Source: Roseococcus sp. (GTDB taxonomy: Bacteria; Pseudomonadota; Alphaproteobacteria; Acetobacterales; Acetobacteraceae). From it: DNA of 45,364 nucleotides. Each line of letters begins with the position of its first letter. Position 1 is the stretch's first letter. Below are positions 25,065-33,654 of the stretch, in pieces. Under the pieces are notes generated by a model that was not told the DNA's origin, searched no databases, and saw only the letters and a list, made by a program, of their open reading frames with translations. The stretch lies in NCBI RefSeq assembly GCF_019747315.1, contig NZ_JAIEQY010000376.1, positions 1 to 45,364 on the forward strand, in the 5' to 3' direction. The position numbers were made by a program, and so were the translations under genes.

Positions 25065-26578
25065 GCCTCGCGCGCATCGTCACCTTCGCCTTCGCCGGGA
25101 TCAAGCCGGTGCCGGTCGAGGTGCAGGTGCAGCTCGCGCCCGGCCTGCCCGCCTTCCTGCTGGTGGGCCTGGCCGACAAGGCCGTGGGTGAATCGCGCGA
25201 GCGCGTGCGCGCGGCGCTGATCGGCCTTGGCCTCTCGCTGCCGCCCAAGCGCATCCTGGTGAATCTGGCGCCGGCCGATCTCGCCAAGGAGGGCAGCCAT
25301 TATGACCTGCCCATCGCGCTCGCCTTGCTCGCCGCCATGGACATCCTGCCGCGCGAGGAACTGGCCGGCTTCGCCGCCCTGGGCGAGCTCTCGCTGGATG
25401 GCTCCATCCTGCCCGTCGCCGGCGTGCTGCCCGCGGCATTGGGCGCTTCCGAGCGCGGCCTCGGCTTGATCTGCCCCGCGGCGCAGGGGGGTGAGGCCGC
25501 CTGGGCCGGGCGGGGCGAGGTGCTGGCCCCGGCCGATCTGCCCATGCTCCTCAACCATTTCCGCGGCCTGCAGGTCATGTCCCCGCCCGCGCCGCCGCGC
25601 ATCGAGCCCGAGGCCTGGCGCGGCCCCTGCCTCTCGGAGGTGAAGGGCCAGGAAAGCGCCAAGCGCGCGCTGGAGATCGCCGCCGCCGGGGGCCACAATT
25701 TGCTGATGATCGGCCCGCCCGGCGCCGGCAAATCCATGCTGGCGGCGCGCCTTCCGGGCCTGCTGCCCGACCTCACCCCCGGCGAGGCGCTGGAACTCTC
25801 GATGGTGCATTCCGTCGCCGGCCTGCTGCGCGACGGCAAGCTCCTCACCCGTCCGCCCTTCCGCGAGCCGCATCATTCCGCGAGCCAGCCGGCGCTGATC
25901 GGCGGCGGGCAGCGCGCGCGCCCCGGTGAGATCAGCCTGGCGCATCACGGCGTGCTCTTCCTCGACGAGTGGCCGGAATTTCCGCGCCCGGCGCTGGAGG
26001 CGCTGCGCCAGCCCATGGAGACCGGCCGCGCCGTCATCGCCCGCGCCCAGGCCCATGTGGAATATCCCGCGCGCTTCCAATGCGTGGCGGCGATGAACCC
26101 CTGCCGCTGCGGCTATCTCGGCGATGCCTCCCGCGAATGCGCCAAGGCGCCACGCTGCGGCGATGAGTATGCCGAGCGCCTGAGCGGCCCGCTGCTGGAC
26201 CGCATGGACATCACCCTGGAAGTCCAGGCCGTGCCAGCGGCCGAGCTTTCGCGTGCGCCGGCGGGCGAGGCGACGGCGCGGGTGGCCGGGCGCGTGCGGG
26301 CGGCACGCGAGATCCAGCGCGAACGCTATGGCGCGGAGGGGCCGCGCCACAACGCGGCCGCCGATGGCGCCATCCTGGAAGCCACGGCGCAGCTGGAGCC
26401 CCCCGCGCGGGCGCTGCTGGAACAGGCGGCGGAACGGCTGGGCCTCTCGGCGCGGGGCTTCGTGCGGACCATCCGCCTCTCGCGCACCATCGCCGATCTG
26501 GCGGGGGCGGAGAGCGTGTCACGCGCGCATCTGGCCGAGGCGCTGGCCTATCGGGGGCGGCGCGGGCGCGGGCGTTGA
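25061..26578 (+). CDS. comM: YifB/ComM family Mg-chelatase-like AAA+ ATPase
   Basis: Hexameric AAA+ helicase of 505 residues. In Vibrio and Acinetobacter, ComM promotes branch migration during natural transformation; in non-competent bacteria the role is less clear. The N-terminal Lon-protease-like fold spans about residues 1-170 (LARIVTFAFAGI, LPAFLLVGLADKAVGESRER). The AAA+ core has Walker A GPPGAGKSML near residue 218, Walker B VLFLDEWPEF, a zinc-like cysteine set in MNPCRCGYLGD, and a C-terminal Mg-chelatase domain (RGFVRTIRLSRTIADL). It starts inside the serine hydrolase stop and ends the five-gene min operon; a palindromic element follows 8 bp later. Confidence 0.93.
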   Translation: MSLARIVTFAFAGIKPVPVEVQVQLAPGLPAFLLVGLADKAVGESRERVRAALIGLGLSLPPKRILVNLAPADLAKEGSHYDLPIALALLAAMDILPREELAGFAALGELSLDGSILPVAGVLPAALGASERGLGLICPAAQGGEAAWAGRGEVLAPADLPMLLNHFRGLQVMSPPAPPRIEPEAWRGPCLSEVKGQESAKRALEIAAAGGHNLLMIGPPGAGKSMLAARLPGLLPDLTPGEALELSMVHSVAGLLRDGKLLTRPPFREPHHSASQPALIGGGQRARPGEISLAHHGVLFLDEWPEFPRPALEALRQPMETGRAVIARAQAHVEYPARFQCVAAMNPCRCGYLGDASRECAKAPRCGDEYAERLSGPLLDRMDITLEVQAVPAAELSRAPAGEATARVAGRVRAAREIQRERYGAEGPRHNAAADGAILEATAQLEPPARALLEQAAERLGLSARGFVRTIRLSRTIADLAGAESVSRAHLAEALAYRGRRGRGR

Positions 26579-26586
26579 AGTGAAAA

Positions 26587-26624
26587 GGGGCCTCCGGCGG
26601 CTGGGGCCACGGGCCCCAGACCCC
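26587..26624. repeat. dispersed palindromic element (38 bp copy)
   Basis: The plus strand reads GGGGCCTCCGGCGG, then the CTGGGGCC-acg-GGCCCCAG hairpin, then ACCCC. It starts 8 bp after the comM stop codon in the standard orientation relative to the gene it follows, and closes the min-comM transcription unit. Confidence 0.88.
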
Positions 26625-26719
26625 GTTTCGTGGAGAACCAGCATGACCCTGCTTGTAAGATCAGGCGCGGCGACGCGAATCAGATGGAAAATGTTCGCGG
26701 ATGAGAATATATCAGGGTT

Positions 26720-26932
26720 GTGAGCAAGATCGAGCATCCTCCTCTGTTTTTGTTGCCCAGCCGTAGGAGCCGCGCCACCAAGCCAGCTGCTACGCCTGCT
26801 GTTACGGAACAGCAGGCGACCAGCGAGCATCTGGAACACCTCCGGAAGGCCGCACAAGAGGCCCGCGAGATGCGCGGAACCGATGTGACCGACATGTCCG
26901 ACGAAGAGTTTCTGCGCGCTGCCTTCGGCTAA
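26720..26932 (+). CDS. small hypothetical protein (possible antitoxin)
   Basis: A 70-residue charged protein starting at a GTG (MSKIEHPPLFLLPSRR). The N-terminal half is basic and proline/alanine-rich; the C-terminal half is a likely helix rich in E, K and R ending MSDEEFLRAAFG. No family was recognised. It sits 8 bp before the next unknown gene on the same strand, in a patch visibly less GC-rich than the flanking DNA, which suggests import. Small charged protein followed by a compact second protein is the layout of a toxin-antitoxin pair, but no DNA-binding fold is evident. The start codon is uncertain and the ribosome-binding site is weak. Confidence 0.5.
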   Translation: MSKIEHPPLFLLPSRRSRATKPAATPAVTEQQATSEHLEHLRKAAQEAREMRGTDVTDMSDEEFLRAAFG

Positions 26933-26940
26933 ACCGGGGC

Positions 26941-27402
26941 ATGGTGGCCCCGCTGAAACTGCACACGCTCGAAGCGAAGCCCAAGCGCGTCATTCAGATT
27001 GAGAGTTGGCGTGTTCTCGTCGCGCAAAGCGAAGAGGTCAAAAGCGGCCTGGCCCATATCTATCGCAGTATTGTCAACGGAACGCCCCTGCCGGAAGGCT
27101 TCTATAGAGCGCAGCGCACCAGCACCCCCGACGAGTTGCTCGCCACGGAGGGCATCATGCACCTCCATGTAACGGGAAAGCCAAATAGCAGCGAACTACT
27201 GTACCTGATGCAGTTTCCCATATTCGTCGCGTTTCTTGAGCTGTCCGACCATTCGCACTTCAAGAACCAGCCTCCGGGTTCTGTCCTGTTGCAACTGCAT
27301 GCGCGGAAGCTGGCCCAAGCCCAGGAAGAAGAGGGTCAGCGGTTAGCCGATCTGAAAGCGCGTGTCGCAGCCGGGCTGACCCCCCAGCGGCCCAAGACAT
27401 AG
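26941..27402 (+). CDS. hypothetical protein (possible YafO-like toxin, tentative)
   Basis: A 153-residue soluble protein, not confidently recognised. The core alternates charged helices with hydrophobic strands: KPKRVIQIESWRVLVAQ, then GTPLPEGFYRA, IMHLHVTGKP, ELLYLMQFPIFVAFLEL and DHSHF. A histidine strand followed by a hydrophobic strand and a terminal D-H-x-H-F recalls the organisation of YafO/RelE-type ribosome-dependent endoribonucleases, but the match is by eye and weak. The C-terminal 40 residues are a charged helix (AQAQEEEGQRLADLKA). It lies 8 bp after the 70-residue gene in the same atypical patch between comM and a peptide-binding protein gene. Confidence 0.55.
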   Translation: MVAPLKLHTLEAKPKRVIQIESWRVLVAQSEEVKSGLAHIYRSIVNGTPLPEGFYRAQRTSTPDELLATEGIMHLHVTGKPNSSELLYLMQFPIFVAFLELSDHSHFKNQPPGSVLLQLHARKLAQAQEEEGQRLADLKARVAAGLTPQRPKT

Positions 27403-27466
27403 CCTCCAGCCCAGTGCCTTGCACCAGCGTCAAGCGATCCCCGGGTGCAGGGAGGCGCCACAAGAA

Positions 27467-27516
27467 GGGGTCTGGGCCCCCGCCTTTGAAAATTGGGGCC
27501 CCAGCCGCCGGAGGCC
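27467..27516. repeat. dispersed palindromic element, divergent copy with enlarged loop
   Basis: It contains GGGGTCTGGG at the left and GGGGCCCCAGCCGCCGGAGG at the right. The usual 3-4 nt loop is replaced by about 13 nt and the stem has one bulged C. Read on the minus strand it begins 13 bp after the stop codon of the peptide-binding protein gene, the standard placement. This copy looks degenerate compared with the others. Confidence 0.8.
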
Positions 27517-27529
27517 CATTTTCCTTGTC

Positions 27530-29134
27530 CTACCCCTCCATCCGGATCGGCGTCAGATCCTGCATCCAGCTCTGCGCCTGGGTGAAGTTCCGCACCCGGC
27601 GCGAGAGGCCGCGCGGGTTGGTGTCATGCACCACCCAGAGCCACATCGCCTGGTCCACCAGCCGCGTGTGCAGCCGGGCCAGGACGCGGTTCTGCGCTTC
27701 AATCTCGAAGGTGTTGCGGGCTTCCACCACCAGCGCATCGGCCTCGGGGTCCTGGTAGTTGCCCCAGTTGAAGCCGCCGCGGATGCGCCCCGCGCCGTAG
27801 GAGGGGCCGAGCAGGCCGATATCGGGATCCCAGAAGGCCCAGGAATTGTTGTTGGCGTGCAGGCCGCGATTCTCGGGGGCCTCGGCGCCCAGGCGGCGGC
27901 GGCCGCGCAGCGCCTCCCAATCCATCACCTCGAATTCCAGCTCGATGCCGACGGCGCGGAAATTCTGCTGGATCGCCTCGTTCATCGGCATGGGCTGCAT
28001 CTGGCCCGAGCCGGTGGGCGCCACGATGAAGCGCGTGCGCAGCGGGTTGGCGCGGCTGAAGCCGGCTTCGGCCAGGAGGCGGCGCGCGCGGTCCGGGTCA
28101 TAGCCGATCTGGAAGGATGGCGTGCCGAACCAGGGATGGCCCTCGGTGATCATGCCCTTGGCCGGGATGGCGAGGCCGCCCAGAAGCTGCACCAGCCCCG
28201 CGCGATCAATCGCGAGATTTGCCGCCTGCCGCACCCGCAGGTCGCGGAAGGGCGAGCCCTCCACGAAGGACAGCTGGTGGCACCAGATATGCGGATAGGC
28301 GTTGGTCACCACCTGGTGCCCCGCGGCGCGGATGCGCGGCACGGCATCGGGCGGCGGCGCCTCGATGAAATCCACCTGGTTGGAGAGCAGGGCCGAGACG
28401 CGCGTCAGCGCATCGGGCATCGGGATCAGCGCCAGGCGGTCATGCTGGGGGATGCGCGCGCGGTCCCAGTACTGGCTGTTCCGCAGCGCCTCCAGCCGCT
28501 CACGCGGGATGAAGCGGTCGGCGATGTAGGGGCCGGTGCCGGAGGGGCGCTGGGCGAAGCGGTCCCAGTTGCGGCCCACCTCCTCGAAGCGGGCCGGCGA
28601 GGAGTAGAAGACATTGACCATGAGATAGGGGAAGACGGCGTCCACCACCTTCGTCTCGATCTCGATGGTCATGGGGTCGCGCACGCGCCAGCGCTCGATA
28701 TTGCCGGTGAAGAGGCTGCCCTGCGCCGCCTGGGCGCGGTCGAATTGCGGCGCGTCGCGGTCCAGCAGCTTGGCGAGGTTCCAGGCCACCGCCTCGGCGG
28801 TGAAGGGCGAGCCGTCATGGAACCGCACGCCGGAGCGCAGGCGGAAGACCCAGAGCTTCTTGTTCTCGGCATCCACCGTCCAGGATTCGGCCAGCGCCGG
28901 GCGCAGCACGGCGGCGCGGTCGGCACGGGAGAGGTCCCAGGCGATCAGCGGGTCATAGAGGGTGTGGCCCAGGAAGCGGTTGCCCTCGGCCCCCTGGCTG
29001 GGCTGGCCGGTGGTGAAGGGGATGTCGGCGACGGTCATGCCGACGCGCAGCGTGGTTTGTGGCTGGGCCTGGGCTGTGGCCACGGGCGCGGCGGCAAGCG
29101 CGGCGCCCGCCGCCAGAAGGTCACGACGATGCAT
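27530..29134 (-). CDS. ABC transporter substrate-binding protein, family 5 (peptide/nickel type)
   Basis: Periplasmic binding protein of 534 residues. The start at 29134 gives a twin-arginine signal (HRRDLLAAGAALAAAP) cleaved near AQAQ; a longer in-frame extension upstream is not signal-like. The mature protein has DppA/OppA-family landmarks: the LAESWTVDAENKKLWVFRL region, the signature GVRFHDGSPFTAEAVAWNL, and RQAANLAIDRAGLV. It would deliver peptides or other medium-sized solutes to a Dpp/Opp permease, but no permease or ATPase genes adjoin it here, so it is an orphan receptor in this window. It is divergent from the sarcosine-oxidase-like gene. Confidence 0.9.
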   Translation of the reverse strand: MHRRDLLAAGAALAAAPVATAQAQPQTTLRVGMTVADIPFTTGQPSQGAEGNRFLGHTLYDPLIAWDLSRADRAAVLRPALAESWTVDAENKKLWVFRLRSGVRFHDGSPFTAEAVAWNLAKLLDRDAPQFDRAQAAQGSLFTGNIERWRVRDPMTIEIETKVVDAVFPYLMVNVFYSSPARFEEVGRNWDRFAQRPSGTGPYIADRFIPRERLEALRNSQYWDRARIPQHDRLALIPMPDALTRVSALLSNQVDFIEAPPPDAVPRIRAAGHQVVTNAYPHIWCHQLSFVEGSPFRDLRVRQAANLAIDRAGLVQLLGGLAIPAKGMITEGHPWFGTPSFQIGYDPDRARRLLAEAGFSRANPLRTRFIVAPTGSGQMQPMPMNEAIQQNFRAVGIELEFEVMDWEALRGRRRLGAEAPENRGLHANNNSWAFWDPDIGLLGPSYGAGRIRGGFNWGNYQDPEADALVVEARNTFEIEAQNRVLARLHTRLVDQAMWLWVVHDTNPRGLSRRVRNFTQAQSWMQDLTPIRMEG

Positions 29135-29237
29135 GCGGGGATTCCTTCGATCCAGACCTGGCGCGAAGGCTGGCACGCGCCGCATACCCCCGCAACCGCC
29201 GCTTCCCGCGCGGGGCGGGACAGGGCAGGATGGGGGG

Positions 29238-30365
29238 ATGGAGAAACGCCCGAAAATCCTGATCCTCGGTGCCGGCATCATGGGCCTTTGCACCGCCTGG
29301 GCGCTGCTGCGCCAGGGCTTCGCCGTTCACCTGCTGGACCAGGCGCCGCCGCCCAACCCCCTCGGTTCCTCGGTGGATCACCACCGGCTGATCCGCCACG
29401 CCTATGGCGCGCAGCGCGGCTACATGCGGATGGTGGATGACGCCTATGCCGCCTGGGACCGCCTCTGGGAGGATCTGGGCGAGGTGCTGCACATCCCCAC
29501 CGGCGTGCTGGCCCTGGACGACACGGCCGGCGACTGGGTGCGCCAGACCCGCGCCGCGCTGCGCGAGGATGGCCGCGCGCATGAGGATCTGACAGCCGCC
29601 GAGATCGAAGCGCGCTTCCCCTATCTCTCCGGCGCCGGCATCAACGACGCCTTTTTCTGCCCCCAGGGCGGCGTGCTGCTGGCGAGCCGCATCGTGGCGG
29701 CGCTGGCGCGGCATGTGGTGGCGGAGGGCGCGGTGATCGAAGTCGCGCGCGCCACGGCGCTGGACCCGGCGCGCGCCATGGTCACGCTGGAGGGCGGCGG
29801 GACGCGCTCCGCCGATGTGCTGGTGGTCGCCGCCGGCCCCTGGATCCCGCGCCTGCTGCCGGAGGTGGCGCGGCGCGTGACGCCCTCGCGCCAGGTGGTG
29901 GTGCGGCTGGAAGCGCCCTCCGAGGCCTGGACCCGCGCGCCCATGCTGCTCGACCTCGCGGCCGAGGGCGGATTCTACCTGGTGCCGCCGGTGGCCGGCA
30001 CGCCGCTGAAGATCGGCGACCACAGCTTCTCCCGCCAGGGCCACCCGGATGACGACCGCACGCCCGACCCGCGGGAGGTCGAACGCATCCTGGGCCTGGC
30101 CCGCAAGCGCATCCCGGGCATCGAGGGCTTCGCACGGCCCAAGGGGGAGGGGGGCTCGGCCACCTGCTTCTATGATGTGGAGCCGGATGAGCGCTTCGTG
30201 ATCGAGCCGCTTTCGCCCCGCTCCTGGGTGATGTCCGGCTTCTCCGGCCATGGCTTCAAATTCGGCGCGGTGCTGGGCGAGCGCCTGGCCCTGGCCATCG
30301 CCCAGCCCGAAACGGCCGCGCGCCTGCCCGCCTGGGCCGCCGGCGATGAGGTGATCCCCGCATGA
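29238..30365 (+). CDS. FAD-dependent oxidoreductase, monomeric sarcosine oxidase (MTOX) family
   Basis: A 375-residue flavoenzyme predicted to demethylate or oxidise an N-methyl amino acid or secondary amine, releasing H2O2. Landmarks in order are ILGAGIMGLCTAWAL (FAD binding), SSVDHHRLIRHAYG (substrate arginine region), a cysteine in SATCFYDVEPDERFVIEP at the place where monomeric sarcosine oxidase attaches its flavin covalently, and GFSGHGFKFG with the lysine that activates oxygen. These conserved residues argue for an active oxidase. Substrate could be sarcosine, N-methyltryptophan or pipecolate-like. Its stop overlaps the acyl-CoA dehydrogenase start by 4 bp. Confidence 0.9.
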   Translation: MEKRPKILILGAGIMGLCTAWALLRQGFAVHLLDQAPPPNPLGSSVDHHRLIRHAYGAQRGYMRMVDDAYAAWDRLWEDLGEVLHIPTGVLALDDTAGDWVRQTRAALREDGRAHEDLTAAEIEARFPYLSGAGINDAFFCPQGGVLLASRIVAALARHVVAEGAVIEVARATALDPARAMVTLEGGGTRSADVLVVAAGPWIPRLLPEVARRVTPSRQVVVRLEAPSEAWTRAPMLLDLAAEGGFYLVPPVAGTPLKIGDHSFSRQGHPDDDRTPDPREVERILGLARKRIPGIEGFARPKGEGGSATCFYDVEPDERFVIEPLSPRSWVMSGFSGHGFKFGAVLGERLALAIAQPETAARLPAWAAGDEVIPA

Positions 30366-31969
30366 ACACCACCCAGACCGAAGACATCCTCTTCGCCCTG
30401 ACGAAGCTGCACGCTTTGCCCGATTGCGGGCTGGAGGCCGATGACATCGCCGCCCTCCTGGAGGAGATGCGCAAATTCACCGAGGGCGTGGTCGAGCCCG
30501 GAAGGCTGGAGGCCGACCGCATCGGCGCGCGCTTCGCGGATGGCGTGGTGACCTGCCCGCCCGGCTACCGGGACGCCTATGCCGCCTGGGTCGAGGCCGG
30601 CTGGCAAGGTGTCGCGGCGGGCGAGGAACATGGCGGCCAGGGCCTGCCCTTCGCGCTCTGGACCGCCATGTCGGAACTGCTCGCCACCGCCGACATGGCC
30701 TTCTCGCTTTGCCCGCTGCTGACCTGCGGCACCATCGAGGTTCTGGAGAAATACGGCACGCCCGCGCAGTCGGAAAAATGGCTGCCGGAACTGATCAGCG
30801 GCCGCTGGAACGGCACCATGTGCCTGACGGAGCCGCAGGCGGGCAGCGATCTCTCGACGGTCCGCACCCGCGCCGAGCCGCTGGGCGATGGCCGCTACGC
30901 CCTGCATGGCCAGAAGATCTACATCACCTATGGCGCCAACGACATCGCGGCCAATACGCTGCATTTCGTGCTGGCGCGCCTGCCCGATGCGCCGCCCGGC
31001 TCGCGCGGGATCAGCCTCTTCGCCACGCCCACCACGCTGCCCGATGGCACCGCCAATGCGCTGCGCTGCGGCGGCATCGAGCACAAGCTCGGCATCCACG
31101 GCTCGCCCACCTGCACCATGCTCTTCGAGGGCGCGGTGGCGGAATTGATCCATGAGCCGCATCGCGGCCTGCCGGCCATGTTCGCGCTGATGAACAATGC
31201 GCGCCTGCAGGTCGGCGTCGAGGGTGTCGCCATCGGCGCCCGCGCGGGCAAGCTGGCCGAGGCCTATGCGGCGGATCGCGTGCAGGGCGGCCGGCCCATC
31301 GCCCGCCACCCGGATGTGGCGCGCATGCTGGCGGAAATTCGCGCCATGACGCTGGCCGGCCGCTTCCTGGCCTATGAGGCGGTGATCGCGGCCGACCACG
31401 CCAAGGCCGGCGATGCCGCGGCCGAGGCGAAGCTCGCTCTGCTGACGCCCATCGTGAAGGCCTGGTGCACCGATCGCGGCGTGGAAGCGGCCAATCTCGG
31501 CATCCAGGTGCATGGCGGGATGGGCTTCGTCGAGGGCAGCGGCGCCGCCCAGGTGCTGCGCGACAGCCGCATCGCGCCGATCTATGAGGGCACCAACGGC
31601 ATCCAGGCGCTGGACCTCGTCACCCGCAAGCTGCCGCGGGACCAGGGGGCGCTGCTGCGCCGGATGATGGCCGAGGCACGCGGCCTCGATGCGCGTCTCG
31701 CCCCGACGCTGGACGCGCTGGAGGACGCCACGCGCTGGATCCTGGCCGCGCCGCCCGAGGAAGTGGCGGCCAGCGCCTCGGCCTATCTGGAGGCCTGCGG
31801 CTGGGTGCTGGGCGGCGCCCTGCTGGCGCGGGCGGCGGCGCTGGAGCCATGCTATGCCCCGATCACGGATTTCTACCTCGCGCGGCTGTTGCCCCGGGCG
31901 GCGGCGCATTGCGTCGAATTGCGCGGTGCGGCACAGGTGCTTGCCATGATCGGCGCGGAGGCTGCCTGA
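30362..31969 (+). CDS. acyl-CoA dehydrogenase family protein
   Basis: FAD-dependent acyl-CoA dehydrogenase of 535 residues, longer than the classic form (about 380) because of a C-terminal extension of roughly 120 residues, as in the DmdC / AcdB-like subgroup. Middle-domain signature CLTEPQAGSDLSTVRT is at about 154-169, GGMGFVEGSGAAQVLRDSRI near 385-404, and the probable catalytic base is Glu409 in YEGTNGIQALDLV. The subgroup includes 3-methylmercaptopropionyl-CoA dehydrogenase, so the substrate is open. The ATG overlaps the oxidase stop codon by 4 bp; coupling of an amine oxidase with an acyl-CoA dehydrogenase is not a pair I recognise from a known pathway. Confidence 0.9.
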   Translation: MNTTQTEDILFALTKLHALPDCGLEADDIAALLEEMRKFTEGVVEPGRLEADRIGARFADGVVTCPPGYRDAYAAWVEAGWQGVAAGEEHGGQGLPFALWTAMSELLATADMAFSLCPLLTCGTIEVLEKYGTPAQSEKWLPELISGRWNGTMCLTEPQAGSDLSTVRTRAEPLGDGRYALHGQKIYITYGANDIAANTLHFVLARLPDAPPGSRGISLFATPTTLPDGTANALRCGGIEHKLGIHGSPTCTMLFEGAVAELIHEPHRGLPAMFALMNNARLQVGVEGVAIGARAGKLAEAYAADRVQGGRPIARHPDVARMLAEIRAMTLAGRFLAYEAVIAADHAKAGDAAAEAKLALLTPIVKAWCTDRGVEAANLGIQVHGGMGFVEGSGAAQVLRDSRIAPIYEGTNGIQALDLVTRKLPRDQGALLRRMMAEARGLDARLAPTLDALEDATRWILAAPPEEVAASASAYLEACGWVLGGALLARAAALEPCYAPITDFYLARLLPRAAAHCVELRGAAQVLAMIGAEAA

Positions 31970-32094
31970 GATGCACAGCGCCTGTCGCCAAAAGGCCACA
32001 ATCCCCCGCCAAGCGCCCGACCTTCCAAGGGATGGGGACTTGCGCGAATGACGCAACGCAGCATCTTCACCCGCACACAAGACACTCGGCAGGC
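31970..32094. promoter_or_regulatory. gap before the carotenoid cluster, possible promoter/operator
   Basis: This 125-bp gap precedes the first pigment gene and differs from the tight overlaps on either side, so a promoter here is likely. A short inverted repeat TTGCG-cgaatga-CGCAA lies at 32040-32056, 38 bp before the start codon. It could be an operator or chance; no -10/-35 pair was assigned. Confidence 0.35.
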
Positions 32095-33654
32095 ATGAAC
32101 GCACCTCTTTCCTCCCCTTCGGTCCGCCGCTCGCGCCCCCATGTCGCCGTCATCGGCGCGGGTCCCGGAGGCCTGGCGGCTGCCATGCAACTGGCGGCCT
32201 GCGGCGCACGCGTCACGCTCTATGAAAAGGACGGCGTGGTGGGCGGCCGCACCCGCACCCTGACTTCGCCCGAGGGCTACAAGTTCGATCTGGGGCCGAC
32301 CTTCTTCCTCTACCCGCGCATCCTCAACGAGATCTTCGAGGCCTGCGGCGCGAAGCTGGAGGAGGAGGTGGATCTCATCCGCCTCGACCCGCAATACCGC
32401 CTGATCTTCGAGGGCAAGCCCAACATCACCATCGATGCCACGGGCGACCTCGACCAGATGGAGCGCAACATCGCCAGCTTCGCGCCTGGCGACGTGCCCG
32501 GCGTGCGCCGCTTCATGGCGGAAAACCGCGAGAAACTGGCAGTCTTCAAGCCCTTCCTGGAGCGGCCCTTCCTGTCCAACACGGACATGATCGGCGCGGA
32601 TATCCTGAAGAGCATCCCGCAGCTTCGCCCGCACAAGCAGGTGGACCAGGATCTGAAGCGTTATTTCAAGGATCCGCGCACGCGCTTGGCCTTCAGCTTC
32701 CAGACCAAATACCTGGGCATGTCGCCCTTCAAGTGCCCCTCGCTCTTCACCATCCTGAGCTTCCTGGAATACGAATACGGCGTGTATCACCCGCGCGGCG
32801 GCTGCGGCGCGGTGAGCGACGCCATGGCCCGCGTGGCCGAGCGCCTGGGCGTGGAAATCCGCCTCAATACCCCGGTGGACAAGATCACCTTCGCCGGCCG
32901 GCGCGCCGTCGGCGTGGAAGTGGGCGGCCAGCACATCGCGGCCGACAGCGTCGTGCTGAACGGCGATTTCGCGCATAGCGTGCCGAAGCTCGTGCCCAAT
33001 TCCATCCGCAAGGCCTGGTCCGACCAGAAGATCGAGAAGTCGCGCTATTCCTGCTCGACCTTCATGCTCTATCTCGGCATCGAGGGCACCTATCCGGAGC
33101 TGTCGCATCACAACGTGCTGCTGGCCGAGGAATACCAGCGCAACATCCACCAGATCGAAAACGGCGAGCTGCCGGATGTGCCGAGCCTCTATGTCCAGAA
33201 CCCCTGCGTGACGGATCCGAGCCTCGCCCCCCCCGGCCATGCCGCGCTCTACATGCTCGTTCCCGTGCCCAACCTGCGCCATGGCGCGGATTGGAGCGTG
33301 GAGGGGCCGCGCTACCGCGACATCGCCATCCAGCGCCTGAAGGTGCTGGGGCTGCACGACATCGAATCCCGCATTCGCTATGAGCGCATGGTGAGCCCGC
33401 AGGATTGGCAGGATGAATTCTCGGTGGGCTTCGGCGCAACCTTCAACCTCAGCCATGATTTGATGCAGATGCTGAGCTTCCGCCCGCGCAACCGCTTCAA
33501 TGACACGCAGGGCCTCTACCTCGTCGGTGGCGGCACGCATCCGGGCTCGGGCCTGCCGGTGATCTATGAGGGCGCGCGCATCACCGCCCGCCTCATCCAG
33601 GAAGACCTGGCGCTGACGGCTCAGCCCGCACTTTCCACGGAGATTGGCGCATGA
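32095..33654 (+). CDS. crtN: CrtI/CrtN-type C30 carotenoid desaturase
   Basis: Flavoprotein desaturase of 519 residues. The N-terminal FAD motif is AVIGAGPGGLAAAMQL with YEKDGVVGGRTRTL behind it, the substrate-domain start is FDLGPTFFLYPRIL, and the C-terminal carotenoid-desaturase signature is GLYLVGGGTHPGSGLPVIYEG. CrtN enzymes introduce double bases of conjugation into squalene or dehydrosqualene to give diapo-carotenes. C30 rather than C40 specificity is inferred from its neighbours (squalene synthase genes, no geranylgeranyl-PP or phytoene synthase gene nearby). It starts at 32095 after a weak ribosome-binding site and overlaps the next gene by 4 bp. Confidence 0.87.
   Translation: MNAPLSSPSVRRSRPHVAVIGAGPGGLAAAMQLAACGARVTLYEKDGVVGGRTRTLTSPEGYKFDLGPTFFLYPRILNEIFEACGAKLEEEVDLIRLDPQYRLIFEGKPNITIDATGDLDQMERNIASFAPGDVPGVRRFMAENREKLAVFKPFLERPFLSNTDMIGADILKSIPQLRPHKQVDQDLKRYFKDPRTRLAFSFQTKYLGMSPFKCPSLFTILSFLEYEYGVYHPRGGCGAVSDAMARVAERLGVEIRLNTPVDKITFAGRRAVGVEVGGQHIAADSVVLNGDFAHSVPKLVPNSIRKAWSDQKIEKSRYSCSTFMLYLGIEGTYPELSHHNVLLAEEYQRNIHQIENGELPDVPSLYVQNPCVTDPSLAPPGHAALYMLVPVPNLRHGADWSVEGPRYRDIAIQRLKVLGLHDIESRIRYERMVSPQDWQDEFSVGFGATFNLSHDLMQMLSFRPRNRFNDTQGLYLVGGGTHPGSGLPVIYEGARITARLIQEDLALTAQPALSTEIGA

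Noticed and set aside
26643..26723. 26-codon ATG frame before the possible antitoxin gene
   Set aside because: No supporting signals; it ends across the start of the next frame and nothing in its sequence suggests a protein.
31971..32051. 26-codon ATG frame before crtN
   Set aside because: No ribosome-binding site, no similarity, ordinary for a short GC-rich gap.
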